From: Cunninghamia lanceolata
Taxonomy: Eukaryota; Streptophyta; Pinopsida; Cupressales; Cupressaceae
DNA: 64,000 bases
Assembly (NCBI GenBank): GCA_027924645.1
Contig: BSBN01000334.1
Coordinates: 6,262,001-6,326,000, forward strand
Direction: 5' to 3'
Shown: piece by piece, positions 19,533-31,055 of the stretch
Numbering within the stretch: position 1 is the stretch's first letter
Layout of the letters: each line of letters starts with the position of its first letter
Program-made: the position numbers and the translations under genes
Notes under the pieces: model-generated
The model's database searches: none
What the model was told of the DNA's origin: nothing
What the model saw: the letters and a program-made list of their open reading frames with translations, nothing else

Positions 19533-20817
19533 TAATGATGTGGAAATTCATAAATTATCAATTAATGTATTGATTTAATGCTCAAATATGCTCAAAACCC
19601 TAACTATGCAAAATCGTAAGTGAACTGACAAATTATGACAAATGCTCACAGACCAAGATAGTAGACACGGATTAGTTAATAAATTTTTTTAGAAGTTCAT
19701 GATGTGAAATATTTAGGGACTTCATGGCTTTCACCCTAGTCCAATGCAGTGTATTCTTCAGGTAGTTGCGGATTCCTTACGACACTGATGGTCACTATTC
19801 TATTTGTTTTTATTACGGAAGATGCAGAGGACATTGGAGCTCACACCGTAGTTCAAGGTAGGATATTCCTTAGGATGTCAAGACATCTTCTAATGTTAAT
19901 TATCACTATCATGGAGACTTATGTGTCTACAACCTCAGAGAACTTTGCCCCTAGCACACTTGTCTCAAAAGTGCACTAGATTGCTTCTTTCCACTGGATC
20001 TGGTAACCTTATCTTTTGAAACCTTACTTTTCAACTCCACTCTCTGAGATTTGATACATGTAGCCTGTAATCAAAAGGGGTGTGGTTGGGGGTTGTGTTG
20101 TTTAGGAGCTTGCCTCAATCAAGTCCTAAAAGAAAATTCAAGTCTTCCAAACACTATTGTAAGATAAAAAGTTTGTATCCTGATGGGATATAGGCAAAAA
20201 TAAATTGATAAATGATTCAAACACAAATAGATGTCACCTCAGAGGTGTAGCTCACATGTAGATGAAAATCTTTCAACACATGAGAAGATGAAGCTAAATC
20301 TACAATCACAAACACAACAACAATGAATATCTTGGATACTCTAAAATCATAAGTTCGCCAAAAGTTCATAATCATCTTCTAGTTTTTAAATGAAATCCTA
20401 AACATGCTTATATATGCATTCTTGCTTTAAATTTTGTAATTCAAATTTAAGATGTTGACAACAGAACCTTCTAAAGGTCATATAACCAACATTTAAATTT
20501 GGGACCTACCTAAAACAGGACATGACTAGGGGATGAGTGCCCAAGTCTTTAGGTCCTATTTTAGGGTAGGGTCAAATGCCACAATGTCCCTCAATCTCTA
20601 TTTGACATGGGTTTCAGGACATTTTCTTCCAGGAGTTAAAATGAACATGCAAGATGCAAAACAAGGGACTCAAGAGATAAAGTTAGGAGGTAAAAGTCCT
20701 AGGGGGACATTTTATGACATAACAATTAGGTGTGGAATTTATGTAATTATATGGAATGATACTATAATGGTGAACAAAATTCTAAGTAGATAACCCAACA
20801 CATTTGGTAGCACTATT
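19533..20817 (-). repeat. LTR-like block X inserted in E0 gag (possible solo LTR)
   Basis: This block of about 1.28 kb separates two parts of the E0 gag. It shares layout with the E0 5' LTR, including a minus-strand TATA-like TATATAAGC at 20406-20414 beside a GCATTC motif also found next to the E0 LTR TATA. ACTTG occurs at 19528-19532 and 20818-20822 and is a candidate target duplication; joining there keeps the gag frame, though with in-frame stops. The implied ends (TAATGATG...CACTATT) are not the usual TG...CA, so the exact borders are uncertain. Confidence 0.4.
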
Positions 20818-20822
20818 ACTTG

Positions 20823-21309
20823 GCTATGTAGTATTGGAGAGAATAGTAGAAGTATAAGTATGAATAGGGAGTGTTAGTATGGGTGGTAACACTTGAGTCC
20901 CTATTTGATTAAAGGAAGTGACATTAGTCATGTTTTTAGTGCAAAAAGATGTAGATAAAATGTTGTTATGCACTATATGAGCAAGGCCACACAAGACTTC
21001 CAATCCTTCTTGACCTTTGAGAAAAACACTTCTTAGACTCTCAACAATAGGGATAGCCTCTTCAGCTATGTGTTCCAAGCTTACAACTTGATGAAAATTA
21101 GCCAAGTCTATGTCTAATCTATGAGTTTGAGCTTTAGGAACATGTGCCACAAGGTCATCAATGTTCATGGATTCACGGAAGTTTGATGCTACAAAAAGAT
21201 GTGAAGAAGGGATATTAGGAAGAAGTGTGTGACATTATTGTGTGATTAGACTAGGAACTTGGGGTTTTGGTGTATTGGTATCATCGTTATGCAAAGCATT
21301 AGAACCCAT
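20823..21309 (-). pseudogene. E0 gag N-terminal segment
   Basis: ATG at 21309 (minus) starts MGSNALHNDDTNTP; the frame then has one stop and continues through NFRESMNIDDLVAHVP, a helical IVESLRSVFLKGQEGLEVL and a Thr/Pro-rich end at 20824. It is placed just inside the E0 5' LTR and runs toward the gag middle segment, so it is taken as the gag N-terminus. I do not see a named domain in it. Confidence 0.5.
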
Positions 21310-21399
21310 GATTCAAATACTTCTTCACACAAGGATGCTAGAATCAGGACACTGGGTCACAAAGCTCATAAAGCATCTACAAGATTTAGTAACACACAA

Positions 21400-23516
21400 G
21401 ATGCACCAATAGAAGAAATGAATAATGAAGCAAAAGAGGGATTTGATTTTTTGTTTAAAGAAATCAATGGTTTTTTTAAATGTAAACAAACATAATGCAC
21501 ATAATATATCCATGATCAAATTCAACTCTACTCAAATCTACTTAGATATCAATAATTGCAATGCTCAAATCAAACCCAAATTTTAATTCTTTTTTCAATA
21601 AGTAACAACTCAAAATTGTCCCTATATTCAATCTGCAATGTAAGATGATATTTGTAATGTTGTAGAGCAATTTATAATCAGATTTGAAATGCAAATGATG
21701 GCAGAAAAATCTGAAGTTAAATATCAATTACAAACCTTAGATTGCAACATTAACTAGGTTTTGATAAAAATGCCACTTATTTGACAAGTTTTAGCAATGA
21801 AAAGGATTCAAATGCAAAATGTAACACTATGAAATGATCATATGTTGTAATACCAATAAGATCTGATGCAAAAATTAGCATTTTAATTCATTCTATCATG
21901 ATCTATATCCTTACCAAATGTAAATAAGGGAATAAATATGCTTTCTCCAAGTCTAGAATGAAGTGTTTCTTTTCCAAATTTCAAATGCAAGGATGCAAGA
22001 ATATTTTAAACACCATGAATGATTAGGTAAAAAAATACAACTATTTTAAACAATATGAAAATGCAACAAGATCTAAAACAACTCACAAATCTATAAACCC
22101 TAGGTTCAAAACTAGCTAGATTTTCTAGAAAATGCAGAGTTTTTACAAACCCTAGTTTTGAAACTACGCAAAATTTAACTATATATGTATGTAAAATGAT
22201 TAATGAACACACTCCCAATCATATCTACAGTAGTAAATAAATCAGGTCTGAAAAAAATGATGCAAAAGTGCAAGATTAGTCGAGTTCACCAAAATATTTA
22301 GTGGAAAAGAGTGATCTAGCCTAAGGAGTTCAACTAGGTTAAACCCTCTTCTACAAACATTAGGAACAAGATGAGCTTAGCATCTACCCAAGAAGGAGAG
22401 ACAAATTAGAGGGGTTCTACACTTTTTTGTATATACATGATTCAACCAAATTCAACCAAGATTTAGCAAGCAAGCTAGGGCAAATCACCAAACCCTAAAT
22501 GACAAAGATCAACAAATAACTAACTATTAGAAACATATATCAGAAAACCAAAAGTACAATAGAGATAAGGGAGTAGAGCAAAACCTAAATCTGGAAGAAA
22601 AAATAAAAAATATCAGGGTTCTTGGGTGCCCTAGATACTAATTAGGGTTTTGGAGAATCTTGAGATATCACCAGACCTGTACTTGCCTACTTTGTCCTCT
22701 TCCCAGAAATTGTCTTTAGAAACCTACTTCTCAACCTGCACACAAGAAAAGAGGAAAAGGTTGTGTTTTGTATAAGGTCTTTCCTTAATCAAACTTTGTG
22801 TTGGTGTTTCCACCTCCACTACAATAATGATTAGATCCAAGAGTGCATGCCCTAGGAGGGTAGAGGCCAAATCTACAATATATGATAGAAATATGAATGC
22901 AAATGGTGATGACTACCACAAGATATGAAGCCCTTGTTGATGAAGATAACTCAAGATCGTACACCAACAATTAGAGTGATGGAGAAGGCTTGAAACTTCC
23001 TTAAAGACCTACAAACAAGCTTCATAACATCCACAAGTAGATAGCAACTCCAAGGATGAAGAACACTTTAACATAGAAGATCAAAACATGACTTTGCAAA
23101 CTTGCAAATATCCATATATTTATCATCTAGTATAGTTGTAAAATATATTGTAAAACTCCTTTATATATGCATTCCCGCTAACCAATGAAAAATCAAATCA
23201 AATGGAACAAACATATAAAAAATAGGGATGTGTTCTAAGCTAGGACCACAAGGGAGGGGCTAAAGAGCCCATCTGGGCCTAGGGTGTTTGGGTGTCCTAG
23301 TCCTTTACCCCTCAAACTCTAGAGATTGTCAAATGTTGTGGGCTTAGTCTAGTCCTAAGTATATTTTGTCAGGTTTATTCATTGAGATCGATATTTTATC
23401 ATTTGATGTTCAAAAAGGTGTTAAAATAGGTTTTGATTAACAGAGATAACATTTTAGGTCCAACCAAGTGCTAAACAAGGTGTAAAATGCTAGTGTACGC
23501 ATTTTACTCCATAACA
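21400..23516 (-). repeat. E0 5' LTR (left border approximate)
   Basis: The right end ...TTTTACTCCATAACA and the preceding 260 nt match the LTR at 1-241. A minus-strand TATA box, TATATAAAGG, lies at 23158-23167. The boundary with the gag leader is uncertain; a weak primer-site-like TTTGTGACCCAGTG (minus strand, near 21355) suggests it is close to 21360-21500. Most of the block is AT-rich and has no coding signal. Confidence 0.55.
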
Positions 23517-23589
23517 AATTGTAATTTTTCCTCACCTCACTTAGGTAATTCACAATGATTCCAAATCTAAATTCTAGGAAGATTCAAGG

Positions 23590-24900
23590 AATGGGTGGCC
23601 CAAACTTTGCTTGAGGAAAGACCTAGAGAAGCACGAACTTACTTAAAACAACATTGGGGAGAGAATGTACATGTATATTTCAAATTTGACCAAAGGACTA
23701 TAGAAGGAAAGGCTCCTTGGAGAAGATTTGAAAATTCTAACTTCCCCTTAGCCTAAAAGAAAACCCTACATGATATTAGAGGCACAAACTCTATTCCTCT
23801 CTTTAGGAGGATAAAATTTTATGGGCAGCAGATAATTCAGGAGTTTACCCAGTAAAGCAGGGATACAAATGCCTCGTGGAATTCACAAAATTAGACTGGA
23901 CCCATAATCTCTATTGGACTGATTCCATTCTCCCTAAAACAAGGGCCTCCACATGGCTAGCCTTGCATAAGAGAATTTTAAAGGGTGATAGACTAGACAA
24001 ACTTAGCATATGCACCAACTTCAAGCATGTTTTGTGTGGTGAACAGGAAGAAAACACTGGTCACCTACTACATCGTTGTCCTTTTATTATGGAATGCTAG
24101 AATTGGCTTTTAAATCACCTTAATTGGTCTTTTCCTCTACCTAGCATAGTCTTAGAGTTTTTTAAAAGCTAGCCAATTTTGCATACAAACTCAACTTTTT
24201 TTGCTTATCTATGGGAGGTAAGCCTGTCATTGGTTCTATGACACATTTGGAGGGAAATAAACTTCCACATTTTTAGTCAAACCAAAGCAACCGTGGGGAA
24301 GGTGATTGAGAATCTAGAAAGATCAATATAAGCAATAACACTTTCAAATTTAAGGAAAACTGCAAGCAAAGAAATGAAATTTACAAGTTGGGATTCTACA
24401 GTTTTGAAGAATTGGAAATTACTAAATTTCACAGCAAATGGTGGGATGCATCAAGCAACTCATTTAACGTGGACAAAAGAAAAGTGAAATGGACGCCACC
24501 ATCCCCTCATTTTATCAAATTAAACTTTGATGGAGCATGCGGAGGTAATCTAGGTATATCAGGCATAGTACACGTGCTTTGGGATCATTAGTGTAAGTTG
24601 AGTTTAGCTAAAGATTCCAAAGTTCTAAAAGGGACGAACAATGAAGCAGAATCTTGGGAAACACTTCATGGATTACAGTTAGTAGTTTAAAACCAATTAA
24701 CCCATTTGTGGATAGGAGGAAATTCCCTCAACATCATCAATGCACTCAAGACTAGGCATACGGAGAATTGGAAAACCAATTACATCATACAACAAGCTCT
24801 ACACCTGTTTAGATTATGCACTGCTATAGAGAAGGGAATATGGTGGTAGATGCACTAGCCAACATATCCATTGAACAAAAAAAGTCTTCAATCCACGTCA
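23590..24900 (+). pseudogene. LINE (L1-type) 3' end: zinc-binding and RNase H domains, decayed
   Basis: Plus-strand reading across small frameshifts gives KILWAADNSGVYPVKQGY (the family pattern W..D.sG.ysVKsgY), then ILPKTRASTWLALHKRI and the zf-RVT Cys/His cluster CGEQEENTGHLLHRCPF. Further on, FIKLNFDGACGGNLGISGIV is the first strand of a plant LINE-type RNase H, followed by NNEAESWETLHGLQLVV and NMVVDALAN. This order (zf-RVT then RNase H) is typical of plant L1 ORF2 C-termini. Endonuclease and reverse transcriptase are absent, consistent with 5' truncation. Confidence 0.72.
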
Positions 24901-26870
24901 AAATAGTATGCCACCTCAGCTGTACATGTCGGTACACGAGCATTCCAAACAGTCAAAGTTATAGAATGAATCAATTTCCTAGGCTCGCCAACTCAGGAAG
25001 GAAACATATGCATATTTTAATAGGGTGGGTGGAAACTTGTCTGAAGCTCATCATTACGAAGGAACACCATTAATAAGTCTAGTTCAATGGATTCATTTTC
25101 ATTTACTGCCTCTTCATTGGATACAGTCACATCTAATCATTTCAACCTCCTCTCACCAATAAGATTTATTAGCAGTGATCTTCTATCTACGCAAGGTAGA
25201 TCCTTCATCGACCTTCAGCCTTGTCACCTTGTAATATTTTCTTGTGGAAGTACGCTTAGGGATACAGAGAGTACAACTAAGCCACTCATCCTGAATGAAA
25301 CATCATCTATAATTATGGTTTCGATCATTTGGGGGATGCATAACATAGAGAAAATTATGGTTATTTATATCCCGGCCGTAAACACTATCTCATAAAGTCA
25401 TTTGAAAGCCTTAACTTCATATATTTGAAGGGGAGGTGATAGATCACATTCATTTTCCATCTACCAGGACCAGGTTGGGGAGTCCCGAGATATATCTCCA
25501 ATAATGTATAATTTGGAGAAACGGAAAGAGAATTATTTATTCCAGAAATTCCTTTGGCAGGCCTATGCTATTCGTTTTCTTTTGTTTTTTGCAGGTTTGT
25601 AAACTGTGACATTGGCAGGATACCCATATAATTTCTATTTCAACTTGCCACCTTTGGATTTGGAGCCAGTAATGGAGGGGCACTATTCATTTGTCAAGTT
25701 CTGGATAGTATTTTATATGGAATGTGTCTATTTAGAGTATGTAATAAGGACTATCATAGGCAATCCACTATGGATAGTATTTTATATGGAATGTGTCTAT
25801 TTAGAGTATGTAATAAGGACTATCATAGGCAATCCACTATTGCAAGAATCTTCAAACTCCCTGAAGTAATCCAATGTGGCTTCCATATTTTAGTCCAATG
25901 TTTATAATCTCGTGTAGGACCCATACTACGTATTTTCAATCACTTTGGCCTTCCTGAGAGCGCACACCTTTAGCACATATAGATGGCATGCAAGTCCGGA
26001 TAGTTATAAGATAATGGATGGCAAAGCGCCGATTGGTGGATTGTTTACCATGGACCAGCTTAGAAACTCATGGCAAGTCTCTTAAATCTATCTATGGATG
26101 GAGGGATTACGTAGTGGTAATGTTGGCTCCTTGACTATCAAAATAGAGAAATTTCAATTCCATCTCCCTGTAGGCCTAGCAGAAAAAAGTAAGAGAAATA
26201 TTCGACAGCATTAGCTTCATAAGGGGCCACTGCTCGAAGAGACCTCCCAAACTGGCAACAATGGCACTGCCGATGTTGTTTTGCCTCCAGACCCTTCCTC
26301 GAAAGATGAGGGTTTATAACTGGTTTTCTTAATTAAGATACTAGGGTTTAGAATTATGTTGAAATCTTATGTTTTAGACATTATTTTTGGTTGTCTCATG
26401 AATTGTAAGCAGCTCGATGACGATATTTGTAATATTTTAAACTAGACACTTTCAGGCTAACAGACTCATGTTTAAATTTTTTTGAATCAATGGTACGGGT
26501 GATGCTATCACCTTTTATGGTAAAAAGGTCATAACAAAACCAATGTCTTTCAATATTTTAAATAAAATCTTAGTGATTGTCTAAATCAAACATTATTTCC
26601 CCCATATTATTTTTTGAATTTTATTATATACGATGGTTTATAGTATTTCTTTATATATTTTAGAAAAGTGTAGATGCATGTTATGGGTTAGCATGTAGTA
26701 ATGTGGTACATTACCATTGTGTAGTGATTTTGTTTAAAAAAATTGTTTAGGGTTTTAGTGAAGTTTTGTCTATAATTGGAATGATTATTTATAAGCATGC
26801 TATTTTAGATTTTAATAATTTTTAAGTATGAGTACATATTTATAGATAAAATGTTCTTTATCTTTTTGCA
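24901..26870. other. LINE 3' flank and unassigned spacer
   Basis: No recognisable gene. A short plus-strand ORF at 25087-25395 resembles nothing I know and is probably chance. The tract 25900-26330 is less AT-rich than its surroundings and may be further decayed LINE tail or old coding remnant; 26340-26870 is AT-rich spacer. Confidence 0.4.
25702..25839. repeat. Perfect 69-bp tandem duplication
   Basis: The unit starting TGGATAGTATTTTATATGG and ending GGCAATCCACTA occurs at 25702-25770 and again at 25771-25839 with no difference seen. It is a multiple of three (23 codons), but no gene is recognised here. Confidence 0.95.
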
Positions 26871-27218
26871 ATGAATGTAGTTAATCTTTTTGGAAATAGG
26901 AAAATTATTAGATTACAATTAATTTTAGATGATCTATTAACCACAAGAGTGTATAAATCAAACTACAATATTATATTGCAAAGTTTGATTCATATTATAA
27001 ATTCTTTAGGAGGTGTTAGAGCTTATTTTGGTGACATTTTAGTAGAGATTCTTACTGAAATTCAGCAAAGTGTGCCTAGTAATGTTTCTTTGAGTATTGT
27101 CCAACTAAATGTTCCTAGAGAAATTATTAAAAGGGATTATTTTCTTCCATATGCCCCTAAATCTAGTGTTAGGGTATATCAAGTGACCAAATATGTGTGC
27201 CCTCATTTGCCACATTAA
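26871..27218 (+). CDS. Unrecognised short ORF (115 aa), doubtful
   Basis: An ATG-started ORF in AT-rich DNA. The predicted protein is hydrophobic/basic, with a helical LILDDLLTTRVY start and a C-terminal DYFLPYAPKSSVRVYQVTKY. There is no known motif, no partner gene and no visible promoter. It could be an exon of something decayed or a chance ORF; its composition is less skewed than that of random ORFs in such AT-rich DNA, which is the only reason to list it. Confidence 0.2.
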   Translation: MNVVNLFGNRKIIRLQLILDDLLTTRVYKSNYNIILQSLIHIINSLGGVRAYFGDILVEILTEIQQSVPSNVSLSIVQLNVPREIIKRDYFLPYAPKSSVRVYQVTKYVCPHLPH

Positions 27219-27336
27219 TATAGCTTAGATTTATTGCTGTCCATGATCTTTCATTTATTGAGTTTATGCTCATTTGCCACTATTAATATAGCCTAGATTT
27301 ATTGTTGTCCATGATCTTTAATTTATTGAGTTTATG
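27202..27336. repeat. Imperfect tandem duplication, unit about 67 bp
   Basis: CTCATTTGCCAC(A/T)ATTAATATAG... to ...TTATTGAGTTTATG occurs twice in succession (27202-27268 and 27269-27336) with a few substitutions and one small indel. The first copy overlaps the end of the short ORF at 26871-27218. Confidence 0.85.
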
Positions 27337-29589
27337 GATTAGGGTTTCTATTTATTATTTAAATTTTATGTTTTATGTTTTTGGTTTTAAGATTTAAGGT
27401 TTCAACTTTAGGGTTTCAGGTTTTAGGATTTATTTATTTATAAATTAGATTTTAAATTTTTGAATTGCAATAGAAGTCAAATTCAATTTTAAATTAGGTT
27501 TTAAATTTTCAAATTCAAGTAGAAATTAAGTTTTTAAGGTTTTGAAAAATACTTGATCTAAGGAATGCAAATTCAATTTTAGTATGAACTCTATCACCTA
27601 TTCAATTTTAAGTATGAACATCACCTATCAAGTTTAGCAACCTCCTATTCATGACCTCTATTTGAAGGCTGCAACTACGGATGATACGTCGTCAAAGAAG
27701 GTCATGGGTTTGTTGTTAGGATATCACCTTCGTTATTACTGTTTTGCTGGGAGCTCTGTGTTTTTAAATAAAGGTAAATGATGTAGGAAAAGCTGAAGCT
27801 TTGACTTAATAATTTTTTAGAAATTAACCCAAAAAAATTACTTTTGTTTGAAGGTAGCCTTCCAATGAAAGTACGTTGTCATCAATAAAAAATAATTTAA
27901 AAAAATATCTTTAAACGAAGGGTTACATTCATTCAAAGGTCATTTCTGACTCACCTTTAGATTTTTATAGTAATGCTTTTGAGACTTAAAAGATAGATAA
28001 TCTTTTCCCTACCAAACAACCCTAGTAAAATATTTTATTTGAATTCACTAAACACGAGGGTTTTATTAATATTTTTTCTACTTGTGTTGACTAATTGAAG
28101 TAAGGGAAATGGTTCTGACTCCTACACCATTCACACAACCTTTGCCGCCCTCTGCGATTGATGCAGAGCATGTGATAATGGCCCTGCCTTGCATAAAATG
28201 CCAGGCATGTACTTTTCCGGCTGACTGGATTTGATTTATTATTTGCGGATTTATCGATCCGTTCGCGGACATATCAAGCTAAGAACAAGCGACATTTTAT
28301 TTCTAAACAGAATGTGCCGACTAATAATAGTTGCCACATAATAAGAGATTCCACAGGCATTTGACCGCTTTCTGATATGAATGCGCAAACACAAGGCCGG
28401 CGAGAATTGTGACATTTTTTAATACATTGCCGGAAAGAAAAAGTAGATAGTAGAGAGGGAAAAAAAAATCCCGTCATCAATGTTATTATGACTTTCTATC
28501 TCACAAATTGTAATTATTGGTTTGCCTTTGAAATTAAATTGGAATTGGCAAAATGAAATTTATTGGTTTTGAATGTTAGATAATTAACATATTTATATTT
28601 AAAAACAATATATTTACAATACGCCCAGAGATATCTTCCAATTTGTTCGGCATTTATAAATTACTTGCTGTTAGAATATTTGATATGCTGACATGAGTTA
28701 ATTTAAAAGAGACTGTGTTGTGAGACTTTTCATATTTTTCAAAGATTTCACCCCATAACTGTCCAAGTTTTTCTATGAGTGTAGAGCCTCTCGGCATAAA
28801 TACTTTTTATTTAACTTATATTAAAAAACAATAAATAGTACAATATTCACAAAAAAGGAGCAGGTTGGTGAAAAAAAAACCTTAAGAACTAAGGAGCAAG
28901 TGCATGAACTATTTGACATATTAACATCTTGTGATGTCAATTTAGTATCCCATAGTATTAGGAGCATAGGTAATGATCTCCCTTATCTAAGGGCAAAAGT
29001 TTAAGACAAAATTTCTCAAAAATTTGAAATTAACATTTAAAACAAAAAATGGTCTACAGAACCCTTAAAGAAATTAATTTATGTTAGATTGATGTGTTAA
29101 ATTATTCAATTTATTAATAATGTTTGTAAATAAAGATTGTTTAAGGAATCTGGACTATCTTCTAAGAGAAAATAATTTACTAGATATTTATATAAAGTAT
29201 TTTTTGAATTTAAAAGAAAAATATAAATGAAATTAACACAAAATTTATATACAATAAATTTAAACTTAATTCAATTAAAAACAATTACATATAATTTTTT
29301 TTTTAAATAATTCTTACAAATCTAATTTCAATTAAATTATTTAATTATTTAACTAAAGGTAGCATTCCATTTCTAGATAATACCTGAAGTAGTGATACAT
29401 TTTCACTCATAGTAGTTCTTCTAACATAGAATGGTTTGGTGTGTGGTGAATTTAAAATATGAGTAAAAGAAAACCCAAACACTCAGTCAATCTAACTGTT
29501 ATCTATGAAAATGAGGCCACAAACTCTTTCTGTTTTATATAACATATTTATAATATGCAGACATTTGTTTCAGCAGCAACCATGAACAT
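27337..29589. other. AT-rich spacer 3' of the GRAS gene
   Basis: Scattered degenerate AGGGTTT-like words near 27340-27440, imperfect local repeats (about 27565-27640), and a more GC-rich island at about 28090-28450 with a small hairpin CTCTGC...GCAGAG near 28150. Two short minus-strand ORFs in the island (28078-28480) match nothing I know. No gene can be supported. Confidence 0.45.
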
Positions 29590-31055
29590 TCAGTTAATAC
29601 AACTCCATGCCGAGATTGCAGATAATGGTGTTCCTTTCCACCTTACAATTATGGCATCTCCATCGGGCTCCAGAGTATAATATTGTCCGGAAGCATATTC
29701 TCCTAATAACAATCTAGCCTGATACATAGCTTGAAAGCTGAAGCTCTTTTCCCTGAATCCTGCTTGTGTGAAGAAACACCTCCACACATCAGTGCTAACA
29801 TGCCTTGCAGTACTCTCCTTATCCTCATAGACTATCATATTCCTTATCTGACTTCCACTAAATAATTCTTGAAACTTCACCCTCTTAATTTCATTTCTGT
29901 CTGGTATGGTAACATCGAACAGATCAAACCACGCCATGGAATAGAAAAGCACCTCGCTGAATCTATTCGCAAAAGATAAAGAATTATGCTTCGCTTCTAT
30001 TTCGCAAGTCACCATTATCTGAGGCCTCAGTTTCTTGATAACACTTAAAAGATTGTCCAGAAGGACAGGGTCGTATAACAAACTTCTCAGAATAATTGGA
30101 GCGTACACTGCCAGTGCCTCACCAGAATTAACAGTGAACAAATCTTCCTTAATCTCCTCTATGTTCAGGATCTCCACCATGTTGTCCGAGAAGGGAATCG
30201 CCAAAGATTGAGCATGCTCAAGAAGTCTTTTTCCACTTTTTCTAAGCTCTTCGCCATTCATACCAAATGCTGTAATATTGAGAAGCTCAAGAGCAGGTAA
30301 AGAAGAAGAAACAGCTCTGTGCGCAAGATACTCCATTAATACTGTCCATTGCGACCCAATTCTCATCCCGAGATCAATTACATGAATTTTTCTTGCATTC
30401 CCCACTGTGTCTATGATTGCCTGCACAGACGTGAACTGCATCACTTTGTTATAGGGCAGAACTCTTTAATAGTGAGCAAGGAGACTAGAAAATTCTTTGT
30501 TGTCAAACTCACTGTCAATATTGAAGGCAAAATCTGGGACTGGTTTAGCTGCGTTGTCTAACATGCCCAGAGTCTCGCGTTGGATTCTATCCTGTAGGGC
30601 GCTGGAGATATAATAGGCAAGCCTGTGTGTGGGAGCCCCCAGCTGACAAGACAAATTCTTGCATTTGCTCACCAGCTGAGCAGCCTGATCATATTTCCCG
30701 TTGCCTATCATTTGTCCAGAGGTTAACAGAAGTTGAACTAATTCCAACCCCTTCTCTTTTTCTCCATGTAGAGCCTCGTGATCGAGGCCATCATTACCTC
30801 CTTCTAAATTCAGGATTTGCTCAGATGACAAGATATCCTTATTTGCTAGAATCTCATTACGAAATTGTCCTCCAAGCACGGAAATATCATCTACAGTCTC
30901 TACTTCAGAAAGTTCCTTCAACTGCCCGGACATCATATAATTATTTATCAGCTCCTCCTCGAATGGAACGATTTGAAATAGATTATGGCAGTGAGCTCCT
31001 CTCCGAAGGGAAACATTTCATGGTCTGGCAGTGCAAAAGTGTTTCCCATGGCCAT
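29590..31055 (-). pseudogene. GRAS-family transcriptional regulator, intronless, with in-frame stop
   Basis: The minus-strand protein has all GRAS landmarks in order: LRI (ELVQLLLTSGQMIGNGKYDQ), VHIID motif (KIHVIDLGMRIGSQW), LRII, PFYRE region (LFDVTIPDRNEIKRVKFQELF) and the SAW end (WRCFFTQAGFREKSF ... VRWKGTPLSAISAW), finishing at 29590. The frame is open except for one TAA at 30466-30468, between LLAHY and RVLPYNK, just before VHIID. Upstream, an ATG at 31055 opens a 35-residue MAMGNTFALPDHEMF peptide in another frame, so a frameshift near 30950 probably separates it from the rest (next in-frame Met at 30936). No DELLA or VHYNP motif is seen; the subfamily is not assigned. GRAS proteins act in the nucleus in hormone, root and stress signalling. 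It may be a recent pseudogene or a sequence error. Confidence 0.88.

Larger units (their letters stand above)
1..23516 (-). mobile_element. E0: old gypsy-type LTR element, minus strand, split by later insertions
   Basis: The left end (1-241) and 23254-23516 are homologous and both end ...CCATAACA, so they are the same LTR terminus. Between them, on the minus strand, lie gag (start near 21309), a protease-like domain and a proline-rich stretch. The gag reading frame is interrupted by an LTR-like block (about 19533-20817) and by the complete element E1 (4096-19065). Removing E1 with one copy of its target duplication restores a continuous gag frame. No reverse transcriptase or integrase is seen, so this is probably a polymerase-less (TR-GAG/LARD-like) gypsy derivative or a large internal deletion. 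The left LTR runs off the window, so the outer target duplication cannot be checked. Confidence 0.7.

Noticed and set aside
27340..27440. Telomere-like TTTAGGGTTT words
   Set aside because: They are irregular, with no tandem array of the 7-mer TTTAGGG; simple AT-rich decay explains them.
28078..28480. Two short minus-strand ORFs in a GC-richer island
   Set aside because: Each is under 70 codons, with no motif or continuity between them.
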